Source: OLB9 sp041392785
GTDB taxonomy: Bacteria > Bacteroidota > Bacteroidia > Chitinophagales > Saprospiraceae
Length of the DNA: 64,000 nucleotides
Direction of reading: 5' to 3'
Assembly: GCA_041392785.1 (NCBI GenBank)
Contig: JAWKLK010000006.1
Coordinates: forward strand, 186,001-250,000
The position numbers were made by a program, and so were the translations under genes. The notes beneath the pieces were generated by a model, which was not told where the DNA came from, did no database searches, and saw only the letters and a list, made by a program, of their open reading frames with translations. Positions 29,106 to 38,597 of the stretch are shown piece by piece (the first letter of the stretch is position 1; each line of letters starts with the position of its first letter).

Positions 29106-31031
29106 TTAAATTTTTACTATAACTTCGGTGGCAATCTTTGTATCTCCTTTCACTAATGTGATAACATATGTTCCTACATCCAAAGTGGTAAGATCAATGC
29201 TATTATTTCTCACTTTTCCAGACAATATTTTCGATCCAAAAACATCACTAATAGAAAAATCAGCACCGCTCACATCTGATGAAAAGAACACAATATCTTG
29301 TGCAGGATTTGGAAAAATGCGCACTTCACCATTGATTTTATTGTCATTCACGGCAGAAATAACACCGCCTCGCACTTGTGACTGGCACAAAATCTTTAGG
29401 TCTTCATTGAAAAAAACATTACTCACTTTACCATCCACATCTACCTCAAACACTTGACCACTGTATGTATGATCCAAACTCAATTGTTGCTCTCCTTTAT
29501 CTGTAGTAATGCGGAATGGCAACTTGAATTCGAAAAAATCCACTGAACTATGCGATGTACTTTGAAATACCTGGAGGCGTAATTTTCCGCTAGGATTTTG
29601 TTCCCAAATGATATCATATATGGGGAAACCTTGACCCTCATACCAATTTTTAAAAAATGAGTCCAACTCTTGTCCAGAAGCTTTTTCAAAGGCTGATATA
29701 AGATCAGTTGTGGTTGCATACTTATACCCTCTACTATTGAGATAATCCCGCAATGCTTGAAAAAATACTTCATCGCCAAGTTTTTCATTTAGCATGAGCA
29801 AAATATAAGCCCCTTTATTGTAAGACAATCTAGAACTAAATATCCTATTGACACTTAAAATATTATCCACTTTCACGGAACCACTAGAGCTACCTGTAAT
29901 TGAACTAATTTTAGAATTTTTCCAATTCTTCCATGCACTTTCACCATTAAATCTTTTTTGACTTAGTCCTTCAAGATATGTGGCAAATCCTTCATTCAAC
30001 CATATATCTTCCCATGAACCACATGTCACATAATCACCAAACCATTGATGTGCCAACTCGTGCGCTAATAAACTAAAACTATAATTTACAACATAACTCA
30101 TGGTCTGATGCTCCATACCACCGCCCCAGCCAAACTGAGCATGTCCATACTTCTCATTGCTAAAAGGATATTTCACGAATAAACTATCAAAGTACTGCAA
30201 AACTTCAACATTTGCTTTTGTACCAGCTTTAGCCTGTTCCTCACTTTCAGGGTATACATAGTTCAACATAGGCATAACCTGACCATCACTCAAAACTACT
30301 TCATCTGTGTATTGGATATAATTTGTCACTGATATAGCCACTAAATAAGGTGTTATAGGATATTTATGCTTCCAATGAAAAGATGCTTTCCCATCTTCAT
30401 CTGTGGATTCATTGACTAACAAACCATTACTAGCTGCCCTGTATACAGAAGGTGTATGAACAACGATGTCAATGCTGTCCAATTTATCATTTAATCCATT
30501 TTTACTTGGCCACCAATCTTGCACTCCGAACGGCTCTGACAATGTCCACAAGGCAGGCACACCATTGTGATTCGCTGCAATAAAGGATCCAAATCCACCT
30601 GATGGAGGTACCCCTTGATACCAAATTGTCAAACTTTCTACAGTTCCCATCTTAATCTCTTCTGGTAACTGGATAGTTAACAAATAATCTCCTGATTGTT
30701 CAAAATCCATCTTGGCTCCATGATAATAAATACTATCGACTGTAAGCTTTGATGTAAAATCAAATTGCATAGTATTAAATCCTGCTTCAAGCACTTTAAA
30801 TGTTGGAGTCACGCGCCCTGAAATATAATACTCCGCAGGATCTATATTCCATTCGCACCAATAGTGAATCAAGTCATAATTGTCCGTTTTTGCCAAACTT
30901 CTTGTCATTCCTTGTGCCTCATATCTATGAGCAGAAAGTCCTTTAGAACAAATGTGGTCTATATCTTCAATTTGTGAAAAAGAAAAACAATAGACTGTTA
31001 ATATTATAGCTAGAGTGCTTAAAAATTTCAT
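29106..31031 (-). CDS. M1-family aminopeptidase with T9SS type A sorting domain
   Basis: Secreted zinc aminopeptidase. Motifs: GWGGGMEHQTMSY (exopeptidase GxMEN-type, about residue 303), HELAHQWFGDYVTCGSWEDIWLNEGFATYLE (HEXXH plus the distal Glu, about 322-345), and a C-terminal beta domain. Residues from about 560 carry a type A sorting domain (VRIFPNPAQDIVFFSSD, ending ATEVIVKI). ATG 31031 gives the signal peptide MKFLSTLAIILTVYCFSFSQ. A longer frame starts at 31085 and overlaps the gyrA stop as ATGA; that start is possible but leaves a long hydrophilic leader before the signal peptide. Confidence 0.87.
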   Translation of the reverse strand: MKFLSTLAIILTVYCFSFSQIEDIDHICSKGLSAHRYEAQGMTRSLAKTDNYDLIHYWCEWNIDPAEYYISGRVTPTFKVLEAGFNTMQFDFTSKLTVDSIYYHGAKMDFEQSGDYLLTIQLPEEIKMGTVESLTIWYQGVPPSGGFGSFIAANHNGVPALWTLSEPFGVQDWWPSKNGLNDKLDSIDIVVHTPSVYRAASNGLLVNESTDEDGKASFHWKHKYPITPYLVAISVTNYIQYTDEVVLSDGQVMPMLNYVYPESEEQAKAGTKANVEVLQYFDSLFVKYPFSNEKYGHAQFGWGGGMEHQTMSYVVNYSFSLLAHELAHQWFGDYVTCGSWEDIWLNEGFATYLEGLSQKRFNGESAWKNWKNSKISSITGSSSGSVKVDNILSVNRIFSSRLSYNKGAYILLMLNEKLGDEVFFQALRDYLNSRGYKYATTTDLISAFEKASGQELDSFFKNWYEGQGFPIYDIIWEQNPSGKLRLQVFQSTSHSSVDFFEFKLPFRITTDKGEQQLSLDHTYSGQVFEVDVDGKVSNVFFNEDLKILCQSQVRGGVISAVNDNKINGEVRIFPNPAQDIVFFSSDVSGADFSISDVFGSKILSGKVRNNSIDLTTLDVGTYVITLVKGDTKIATEVIVKI

Positions 31032-31081
31032 TGGGAACATTTTTGGTTTTAATGATAAAATATTGATATTTTGACTCCGCA

Positions 31082-33550
31082 TCATTCTTCTTCATTCGAA
31101 GATTCCTCTCTCCTGATTACAGTGACATCTGCAATGGATTGATTCTCTTGTATTTTTATAACTTTAACACCTTGGGTAGCACGTCCCATAATCCTCATAT
31201 CGGAGACAGCCATTCTGATAATGATGCCATCATCCGTTGTGATCATGAGGTCATCAAATTCACTAACGTATTTTATCGCCATCAGGCTACCAGTTTTTTC
31301 AGTGATGTTCATGGTTTTGACACCTTTACCACCTCTATTCGTGATACGATAATCTTCTAGCAATGAACGCTTTCCATTTCCTTTGGACGACACTACAAAT
31401 ACAGATTTATCCATGGCAGTCGGATTTGCAGAAATCATACCTACCACTTCATCATCCTTTCCGCCTAGCGTAATAGCTTTGACACCGGCAGCAGATCTTC
31501 CCATCGGTCTTACTTTTGATTCATTGAAGCGGATGGCTCTTCCTTCTTTATTTGCCAATAGAATTTCACTGACTCCATTGGTCAATTTTGCTTCAAGCAA
31601 TTGGTCACCTTCATTGATTGTGATGGCATTGATACCATTGACCCTAGGTCTTGAAAATGCTTCAATAATTGTCTTTTTGACCATACCTTTCTTGGTGCAG
31701 AAAATGATATAATTATTGTTGATTAATTCTTCATCGTTGAGATTTTCTATCTTGATATAAGCGCGCACTTTATCATCAGAAGGCATGGCTAGAATATTCT
31801 GAATGACTCTTCCTTGCGAAGTTTTGCTGGCTTCAGGTATCTCAAATGCCCTCAACCAATAACATCTGCCTTGCTCAGTGAAAAGCAAAAGATAATTATG
31901 ATTATGGGCTATGAACATTTGCTCAACAAAATCGGTGTCTCTTGTTTTTGCACCACGAGAACCTCTTCCTCCTCTACTCTGCTGTCTAAATTCATCCGTT
32001 TTTGTACGCTTAATATAACCCAAATGTGAAATAGTAATCACTACCTCTTCATTAGGAATAAGATCTTCTACACTGATCTCATCATCAGAATGTGAAATGT
32101 CAGTTCTGCGTGGATCCCCATATTTTGTATTGATTTCATCTAATTCGTCTTTGATGATTTGTCTTCTTAATCCTTCATCAGCCAAAATCTTTTTGTAATA
32201 TTCAATTTTAGCAAGGACTTCATGATACTCTTCACGAACTTTATCTATTTCGAGACTTACTAATCTCTGAAGGCGCATCTCAAGGATGGCTTTGGATTGT
32301 ATCTCGCTGAGATTAAAGGCAGACATTAAACCATCCTTAGCTTCATCAACTGTTTTCGATGATCTAATAATGCGAATGACTTCATCAATATTATCTAGCG
32401 CAATAAGTAAACCTTCAAGAATATGGGCTCGTTCTTCAGCCTTTTTAAGGTCATATTGTGTCCTTCTTACTATGACTTCCAATCTAAACTTGATAAACTC
32501 ACTGATTAGATCTTTTATATTCAAAAGTCGTGGTCTTCCATTTACCAAAGCAATGTTATTGACCCCGTAAGAAGTCTGTAATGGTGTGTACTTGTACAGC
32601 TTACTTAAGATAACATTAGCCATAGCTTCACGCTTGACATCCACCACGATTCTCAAGCCACGGCGATCAGATTCATCTCTGATATCAGAAATTCCTTCTA
32701 TTTTTCCTTCGGTTACCAATTCAGCAATTTTGGCGACTAGATTGGCTTTATTGACCTGATAAGGTATCTCAGTGATGATGATGGTCTCCCTGCCACCAGT
32801 TCCATTTTCAATCTCTGCCTTGCCTCTCACAACAACTCTTCCTCGCCCTGTTTCATAACTTTCCTTTACACCTTGATAGCCATATATGGTACCGCCAGTG
32901 GGGAAATCAGGAGCTTTGATATGTGTCATGAGCTCTTCAATAGAAATATCAGGGTTGTCCACCATAGCTTTAGTCCCTGACAACACCTCTGATAGATTAT
33001 GTGGCAACATGTTTGTGGCCATACCTACAGCGATACCACTTGCCCCATTGATCAATAAATTAGGAATTCTTGCTGGAAGTACTGTTGGTTCTTCAAGTGA
33101 GTCATCAAAATTTAATTTAAAATCCACAGTATCTTTATCAATATCAGCCAGCATTTCATCTGAAATTCGAGCTAACCTTGCTTCTGTATATCGCATTGCT
33201 GCCGGACTATCACCGTCCATAGACCCAAAGTTACCTTGACCATCTACAAGTGGATATCTCAATGACCAATCCTGTGCCATACGCACCATTGCATCATATA
33301 CTGAACCATCACCATGTGGGTGATACTTTCCCAATACTTCTCCAACTATCCTGGCTGATTTTTTATGCGCTCGACCGTAAGGCAACCCCAATTCAGACAT
33401 TCCATACAACACTCTTCTGTGAACGGGTTTAAGTCCATCACGTACATCTGGCAAAGCACGCGACACTATCACCGACATAGAGTAGTCGATGTATGAAGAT
33501 TTCATCTCATCTTCAATATTTATAGGTACAATACGCTGATCATTAGACAT
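31082..33550 (-). CDS. gyrA: DNA gyrase subunit A
   Basis: Catalytic subunit of the type II topoisomerase that introduces negative supercoils. The 822-residue protein has DYSMSVIVSRALPDVRDGLKPVHRRVLYGM, the quinolone region HPHGDGSVYDAMVRMAQDWSLR, the active Tyr in AAMRYTEARLARI (about residue 121), and six C-terminal beta-pinwheel blades, including the GyrA box QQSRGGRGSRG. The C-terminal acidic tail is short. Start at MSNDQRIVPINIEDEMK is standard. Confidence 0.96.
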   Translation of the reverse strand: MSNDQRIVPINIEDEMKSSYIDYSMSVIVSRALPDVRDGLKPVHRRVLYGMSELGLPYGRAHKKSARIVGEVLGKYHPHGDGSVYDAMVRMAQDWSLRYPLVDGQGNFGSMDGDSPAAMRYTEARLARISDEMLADIDKDTVDFKLNFDDSLEEPTVLPARIPNLLINGASGIAVGMATNMLPHNLSEVLSGTKAMVDNPDISIEELMTHIKAPDFPTGGTIYGYQGVKESYETGRGRVVVRGKAEIENGTGGRETIIITEIPYQVNKANLVAKIAELVTEGKIEGISDIRDESDRRGLRIVVDVKREAMANVILSKLYKYTPLQTSYGVNNIALVNGRPRLLNIKDLISEFIKFRLEVIVRRTQYDLKKAEERAHILEGLLIALDNIDEVIRIIRSSKTVDEAKDGLMSAFNLSEIQSKAILEMRLQRLVSLEIDKVREEYHEVLAKIEYYKKILADEGLRRQIIKDELDEINTKYGDPRRTDISHSDDEISVEDLIPNEEVVITISHLGYIKRTKTDEFRQQSRGGRGSRGAKTRDTDFVEQMFIAHNHNYLLLFTEQGRCYWLRAFEIPEASKTSQGRVIQNILAMPSDDKVRAYIKIENLNDEELINNNYIIFCTKKGMVKKTIIEAFSRPRVNGINAITINEGDQLLEAKLTNGVSEILLANKEGRAIRFNESKVRPMGRSAAGVKAITLGGKDDEVVGMISANPTAMDKSVFVVSSKGNGKRSLLEDYRITNRGGKGVKTMNITEKTGSLMAIKYVSEFDDLMITTDDGIIIRMAVSDMRIMGRATQGVKVIKIQENQSIADVTVIRREESSNEEE

Positions 33551-33586
33551 TTATATATATTTATTTTATACTTTAATAATAACTTG

Positions 33587-33594
33587 CAAAAGTA
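33587..33594 (-). promoter_or_regulatory. -7 element of gyrA promoter
   Basis: On the minus strand this reads TACTTTTG, a perfect TANNTTTG element, 36 nt before the gyrA start. The matching -33 TTTG is not clear, so only the -7 part is called. Confidence 0.45.
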
Positions 33595-33681
33595 GCAAAA
33601 ATATTTAAAAAATCCTAATTTAAACAGGGTTAAATCCTATTAAACAATCTCAATATTTTGTTAAATTTTATTGAATTTTTA

Positions 33682-34689
33682 CTAAAAGGCTTTGCGAGGT
33701 TGGGGCGATATACTTTGATCTACAAATTCACCTTCTAAATATTTGTAATATGCCGTAATTCCCACCATTCCAGCATTGTCAGTACATAGTGAAAGTGCTG
33801 GAATAAAAACATTCCAATGTGCTTTTTCTTTCTTATCTTTCAATGCTTGACGAAGTTGTGAATTGGCCGATACGCCTCCTGCAATGGCAACAGTTTTTAT
33901 TTTCGTTACGTGCACGGCATGTTCTAATTTTTCCATTAAAATTGTCACCACAGTTGATTGAATACTCGCACAAAGATCATTGAGATTTTCAGAGATAAAA
34001 TTTGGGTTTACAGCTTGTGCATCTCTAAGGAAATAAAGAATTGATGTCTTCAAGCCGCTAAAACTAAAGTCGAAGTCGGGGATTTTCGGTATAGGGAAAG
34101 TAAACTTTGGCACACCATCTTTGGATAATTTATCTATAATAGGCCCTGCAGGATATGATAATCCAAGCATTTTTCCAGCTTTATCCAATGCCTCTCCAGC
34201 AGCATCATCGCGCGTACTACCCAAAATAGTCAATTTAGAAAAGCTTTCAACAAGCACAATTTGAGTATGTCCGCCGGAAACAGTGAGACATAAAAAAGGA
34301 AATGTCGGTTTAGGTTCCTCAGCAAAATGCGCAAAAATATGGGCATGCATATGATGTACTTCTATCATTGGTAGATTCAATGATAGTGCAAGCCCCTTTG
34401 CAAAAGATACACCTACTATCAAACTACCCAATAAACCTGGACCAGTGGTGAAGGCTATGGCTGAAATTTCTGTCAACGATATGTCCGCTTTTGTGACTGC
34501 TTGCTGCACTACAGGCAAAATCTGTAAAGTATGATGCCTACTGGCCAATTCTGGCACTACACCACCATATGCACTATGATCTAGCTGCGTATGCACTACA
34601 TTTGAAACTACAATACCATCTTTGATTATAGCGACACTAGTATCATCACAAGAAGATTCAATGGCCAAAATGCAAATGCTAGGTTTCAA
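33682..34689 (-). CDS. tsaD: tRNA N6-adenosine threonylcarbamoyltransferase
   Basis: Transfers the threonylcarbamoyl group to A37 of ANN-decoding tRNAs, with TsaB and TsaE. Motifs: ILAIESSCDDTSVAI at the N-terminus, the metal-binding HHMHAHIFAHF (about 110), LTVSGGHTQIVLV, FSFSGLKTSILYFL and VAIAGGVSANSQLR, then ALCTDNAGM-like SLCTDNAGMVG. Full length at 335 residues. Confidence 0.95.
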   Translation of the reverse strand: MKPSICILAIESSCDDTSVAIIKDGIVVSNVVHTQLDHSAYGGVVPELASRHHTLQILPVVQQAVTKADISLTEISAIAFTTGPGLLGSLIVGVSFAKGLALSLNLPMIEVHHMHAHIFAHFAEEPKPTFPFLCLTVSGGHTQIVLVESFSKLTILGSTRDDAAGEALDKAGKMLGLSYPAGPIIDKLSKDGVPKFTFPIPKIPDFDFSFSGLKTSILYFLRDAQAVNPNFISENLNDLCASIQSTVVTILMEKLEHAVHVTKIKTVAIAGGVSANSQLRQALKDKKEKAHWNVFIPALSLCTDNAGMVGITAYYKYLEGEFVDQSISPQPRKAF

Positions 34690-34821
34690 AATACAATTGA
34701 TTTGATATGGGTAACATAATATAAAGTTGTAAGTTGTATAATTTCTCTTTAAAAAAACAAGCTAAAACGGCATGACTTTTTGTTATTGGAGATTAAAATG
34801 TAAATAAATTTTAAATAATTC

Positions 34822-34852
34822 TTGCAAATCAAGCGTCAAAAGTATTACTTTG
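34822..34852 (+). promoter_or_regulatory. Putative promoter of the 34913 gene
   Basis: TTG at 34822-34824 and TTACTTTG at 34845-34852 with a 20-nt spacer resemble the Bacteroidota promoter, 61 nt before the ATG. One mismatch to TANNTTTG. Confidence 0.35.
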
Positions 34853-34912
34853 TGCATCATTTAAATCGGTAAAATATTTTAAAATCATTTACAAAATAAT
34901 AATCACTTTATC

Positions 34913-35500
34913 ATGAGAAAAGTCATAAACATAGTTTTGGCATTATTGACATTATTTTTTGCGTATTGGCTCTTTAACACCATTAAGGAACCGATCGAAT
35001 TTGCTTCCGAAAAAGATAAGAGAAGTGAAACTGTCATTGCAAAATTGAAGGCCATCCAATCGGCGCAAGACGTGTATAGAATGGTAACAGGAAAATATGC
35101 CAAGAATTTTGATGCATTGAGAGATACCATCACAAATGGTAAAATCGCTTTGGTAAAACTGACTGCCGATCCAAGTGACCCTACCAATCAGGATAAATTC
35201 GTTAAATCCGTTTCCTATAAATCAGCAAAAGATAGTCTTCATTCTATTTTGACATACTCACCTAATCTGGATTCACTGAGATATGTCCCATACACAAATG
35301 GTAAAACTTTTGACATCAATGCTGACACTCTTACCTACCAGTCTACCTTGGTAAATGTGGTAGAGGTAGGAACAAAATGGAAGGATTTTATGGGCCCATA
35401 TGGAGATCCTAAATATAAAAAATACGATAAATTTTATGACCCTGAAAAACCGCTAAAATTTGGAGATATGAATTCTCCAAGTACTAACGGTAATTGGTAA
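34913..35500 (+). CDS. Conserved hypothetical protein with N-terminal membrane anchor
   Basis: A 195-residue protein: one N-terminal membrane helix (about 5-23, VINIVLALLTLFFAYWLF), then a helical start (ETVIAKLKAIQSAQDVYRMVTGKYAKNFDAL) reminiscent of the stalk region of pilin-like proteins, and a soluble C-terminal part. Recurrent in Bacteroidota; no enzyme motif seen. It lies 3 nt ahead of the DUF3822 gene, and a terminator-like hairpin follows 50 nt after its stop. Confidence 0.6.
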   Translation: MRKVINIVLALLTLFFAYWLFNTIKEPIEFASEKDKRSETVIAKLKAIQSAQDVYRMVTGKYAKNFDALRDTITNGKIALVKLTADPSDPTNQDKFVKSVSYKSAKDSLHSILTYSPNLDSLRYVPYTNGKTFDINADTLTYQSTLVNVVEVGTKWKDFMGPYGDPKYKKYDKFYDPEKPLKFGDMNSPSTNGNW

Positions 35501-35503
35501 ATA

Positions 35504-36298
35504 ATGTCTGCAGAAATTTTAGCTCAGGAAAATATTAGAAACCAAGATCAAAAAATGCTGTCAGTAACTTTGATGTCTGACAGCATTTTTTGTTGTGCAA
35601 TGTCACGAATAAATGGTCAATTCTTCATTGATGAATTTAAGGAGTACATTGGCATCAAGCATAGTGATTTTGAACATATTTCGGAAAGAATTCAATCAGA
35701 TTTCGATTTGTCTGATATCGAAATACGCTTTCAAATCATGCAGGGGCCTGCCATCATTGCCGAAGTCGGTGATAATAAGCCAAAAAATTTTCCTAGTCTG
35801 GACCATAAGATAATTTATAGCCAACCATTGTACAGCGTGGATAATCCTTTGTTTTTTGCCATTACGAGGCATCAACAAGCATTCACTTCATTGCTGAATC
35901 CAGTTCACACCTCGCTGAAGCATTTTTGTCATGTGTTAGATTGGTGGTATGTCGGTCGCAATAGCTCTGTCATTCATGTACACTTTGACAGAAAGCATCT
36001 CTTTATCTATGGAAAGCAGCAAAATCAAGTGTTTTACAATGACTTCCAAGTGGACGGCAATGAGGATATCTTGTACTTTATTATGTCAGCATATAAAGCT
36101 TTGAATTTATCACCGAAACTGATACCACTCCATATCTCAGGCTGGTTGGAATCAAACTCGCCACTTTTCACACTATTACACGGATATTTTGTGGTTATCC
36201 ATTTTGTAGATTTGCAGAACTTTGATGTTAAACAAGGCGATTCTGTCAAAACACATTTTTATTTTGATCACTATCTCAATGTCACATGCGGATCATAG
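35504..36298 (+). CDS. DUF3822 family protein
   Basis: A 264-residue protein with the actin-like ATPase-fold look of DUF3822, which in Bacteroidota commonly sits directly before rsmD, as here (13-nt overlap). Function unknown. The first 30 codons contain a perfect 15-bp hairpin with a T-run (35550-35591), so the true start could be one of the internal Met codons at 35556, 35574 or 35601. The conserved LSVTLMSDSIFCCAMSR segment favours a start at or before 35556. Confidence 0.7.
   Translation: MSAEILAQENIRNQDQKMLSVTLMSDSIFCCAMSRINGQFFIDEFKEYIGIKHSDFEHISERIQSDFDLSDIEIRFQIMQGPAIIAEVGDNKPKNFPSLDHKIIYSQPLYSVDNPLFFAITRHQQAFTSLLNPVHTSLKHFCHVLDWWYVGRNSSVIHVHFDRKHLFIYGKQQNQVFYNDFQVDGNEDILYFIMSAYKALNLSPKLIPLHISGWLESNSPLFTLLHGYFVVIHFVDLQNFDVKQGDSVKTHFYFDHYLNVTCGS
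35550..35591 (+). terminator. Terminator-like hairpin inside the 5' end of DUF3822 gene
   Basis: Perfect stem AAAAAATGCTGTCAG (35550-35564) with CTGACAGCATTTTTT (35577-35591), 12-nt loop, T-run on the plus side and A-run on the other, so it could act in both directions. It sits 50 nt after the stop of the preceding gene but inside the DUF3822 frame. It may set a stepped expression level between the two genes. Confidence 0.6.
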
Positions 36299-36822
36299 CA
36301 GGTCATTTTAAAGGTAGAAAATTTTATCCACCAGCAGATAATTGGCCTACCAGACCTACGACAGACTTTGCTAAAGAAGGCTTATTTAACGTTCTGAATA
36401 ATACTTTAGATTTCGAATCACTGAAAGTTCTGGATTTATTTGGTGGTACTGGCAACCATTGTTTTGAAATGATATCACGTGGATGCCGCGATGCCACTTA
36501 TGTCGATGCCTTCAGCGGAGCTGTACAATTTGTAAAAAAGACCGCGGCTGAGTTAAAAATAGAAGATGAGATCACTATCATAAAGAGTGATGTATTCAAA
36601 TTTTTAAGGGGTAACAAAACCCAATTTGATTATATTTTTGCTGGCCCACCCTATCCTTTGCCTAATCTGAATGACATACCCGATATCATTTTTGCTGCCA
36701 ATGTTTTAGCACCTGACGGTTTGTTTGTATTAGAGCATAATCCTAAACACAATTTTGACCACCACACACATTTTGTACAAAAGAAAGTCTACGGAACAAC
36801 TATTTTTAGCTTTTTTAGGTAA
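36286..36822 (+). CDS. rsmD: 16S rRNA (guanine(966)-N2)-methyltransferase RsmD, altered motif IV
   Basis: SAM-dependent methyltransferase of 178 residues acting on G966 of 16S rRNA. MRIIAGHFKGRKFYPP, RPTTDFAKEGLFNVL and the SAM motif VLDLFGGTGNHCFEM are typical. Motif IV, usually (N/D)PPY, reads AGPPYPL here: codon GGC replaces the expected Asp/Asn, the residue that normally holds the target amino group. Either activity is changed or the base is a sequence error. Overlaps the DUF3822 gene by 13 nt, indicating translational coupling. Confidence 0.86.
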   Translation: MRIIAGHFKGRKFYPPADNWPTRPTTDFAKEGLFNVLNNTLDFESLKVLDLFGGTGNHCFEMISRGCRDATYVDAFSGAVQFVKKTAAELKIEDEITIIKSDVFKFLRGNKTQFDYIFAGPPYPLPNLNDIPDIIFAANVLAPDGLFVLEHNPKHNFDHHTHFVQKKVYGTTIFSFFR

Positions 36823-36941
36823 AGATGAATAGACTTTAGGATGGACGCAAGCTATATTATTTAATGTCAAGAATATAATCGCTTAATTGTGTCTATTTGG
36901 TTTTTATCTAACATTTTTGGGAATAGTCAAATTGTATTGTA

Positions 36942-37709
36942 CTACCATAGTTTCCTTTGAATCGTGTCTGTTTTATCATTAGAGCAATCCGAAGAATCAT
37001 AGTTTGTTTCACTATGACTTTTAATATTCAAAATTCTATGCTTGTAGTTTAATGCATTAATATACAATAATTTTCCTTCTAAAACTTCGTCCATACCTAG
37101 AACTATTTTCAATGTTTCATTAACCATGTAGCTGCCTAAAATACCACAAAGTGCAGGATTAATTCCTATTACAGAGCAAGTCAGCTGGTTATTGTATTCT
37201 GAAATCTCAAATAAATCTGTTAGTTTGTAATTTTTATGATAGTGAAATATGGAGACATATCCTTGCCAATCAGTGACGGCCCCATGTACTAGCGGAATAT
37301 TGTTTGCATTACATTGCTGATCAATGAGCATTCTCGTAGCCGCATTATCAGTACAATCGCAAATAATATTATAATTTCTAAAAATAGATTCAGCATTATG
37401 CTCATTTATTTCAGTATCAAAATTTTGTATTCTAATTTCAGGATTCTGAGCAATCAACTTGCTACATAATACTTCTGACTTTTTCTTTCCAACATCGCTT
37501 TGTGTAAAGCGAAATTGTCTATGAAGATTTGTAACATTAACTATATCAAAATCACAGATCCCTATAGAGCCAACTCCCATGGCTGCAAGATAAGAAGCAA
37601 CAATATTTCCTAATCCACCTGCCCCTATGATTAAAACTGAAGATGCTGCTATAAGCTCTTGGCCTTTTTCTCGGATTTCTGGTAATAGTATCTGCTGCTG
37701 ATATCTCAC
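36942..37709 (-). CDS. ThiF/MoeB/HesA-family adenylyltransferase
   Basis: E1-like enzyme of 255 residues that would adenylate the C-terminal Gly of a ubiquitin-like sulfur carrier (ThiS or MoaD). Motifs: RYQQQILLPEIREKGQ, the ATP loop VLIIGAGGLGNIVASYLAAMG, DFDIVNVTNLHRQF and ICDCTDNAATR. There is no rhodanese domain, and I do not see the two CxxC zinc pairs of classical MoeB. No thi or moa gene is adjacent, so the carrier is unknown. It starts 4 nt inside the end of the DUF4132 gene (ATGA overlap). Confidence 0.82.
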   Translation of the reverse strand: MRYQQQILLPEIREKGQELIAASSVLIIGAGGLGNIVASYLAAMGVGSIGICDFDIVNVTNLHRQFRFTQSDVGKKKSEVLCSKLIAQNPEIRIQNFDTEINEHNAESIFRNYNIICDCTDNAATRMLIDQQCNANNIPLVHGAVTDWQGYVSIFHYHKNYKLTDLFEISEYNNQLTCSVIGINPALCGILGSYMVNETLKIVLGMDEVLEGKLLYINALNYKHRILNIKSHSETNYDSSDCSNDKTDTIQRKLW

Positions 37710-38597
37710 TTTCTATTGATTTGCGAGATTATTGTAGGGTCAGTAATCTTATCATCATTGGCTAGCAACATAGCTTTTGAAATAATGACTGACAATCCAT
37801 TATCTCCTTCAAAGGGTATATAGAGATTGTCTGTCTCAATTTTCTTGCTTCTGTCCGGCACAATACATAGATATTGATCATTGGGCTCCATTAAAATATT
37901 AGTACTACCTATATGAATCTTATAAGTACGTAGTTTCCCTTTTACAACCACGAATTTATCAATCAGACTTGTAACATTTGAAATTTTCAATCGTGGAATC
38001 AGCCTCGTCAATATCTCTTTCCTGTTTTTTGCCAATTCTGACAAGTCACCAAATGAATAGGAATGCCAGTAGTTCCTGTAGGCAGGTAATCCTCCAGAAT
38101 CTCTCCATGTCGGATCATTTCCTACACTGCCTACACCTACAAATAAATCTACATCCCGCATAACTTCCGAAAAAATCAAAGGCGGCACGTCAATTAAATC
38201 CACTAATTCTTCAGTTTCTACATTGACGAAACGCACTTGGTCAGTAGTGATGTAATTCCAAATTCCTGATGAATTATATTCATCATTTTGTTCCAAGGCA
38301 TTTACCCAATACTCAGCCCTTAAATTATAATCTGGTAAGTGTAAAGTGGCAGTATCTTGATCTCCGCCATCCCACGCTCCAATAAGCCTAGCATGCCAGT
38401 GTCTGCCCTTTGCTAACGTAACATACTGGTGTTGTTTCAGTATATGGGACGCCATCCGATTACTATAATTTCTAGTGCTTATTTCAGCATCTGTAAGTAT
38501 ATAAATCTCTCTAAATGCTTGTTTGAAAGGCTGTAGAATTTCACCATCTAATAAAAATTGTCTCCACTGTTTTACCTCCTGTGTGGAACTATTTACA
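37706..38597 (-). pseudogene. DUF4132 protein, C-terminal fragment after frameshift
   Basis: The minus-strand frame reads on from QEVKQWRQFLLDGEILQPFKQAFREIY (upstream of any ATG) through SNRMASHILKQHQYV to DPTIISQINRK, the normal C-terminus of DUF4132/MolR-type proteins. The first ATG (38455) is internal to the domain. One extra C in the CCC run at 38598-38600 separates it from the middle fragment; dropping that base restores LWQPVNSSTQEVKQW. DUF4132 proteins are large and of unknown function. The last codon overlaps the ThiF-like gene. Confidence 0.75.
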
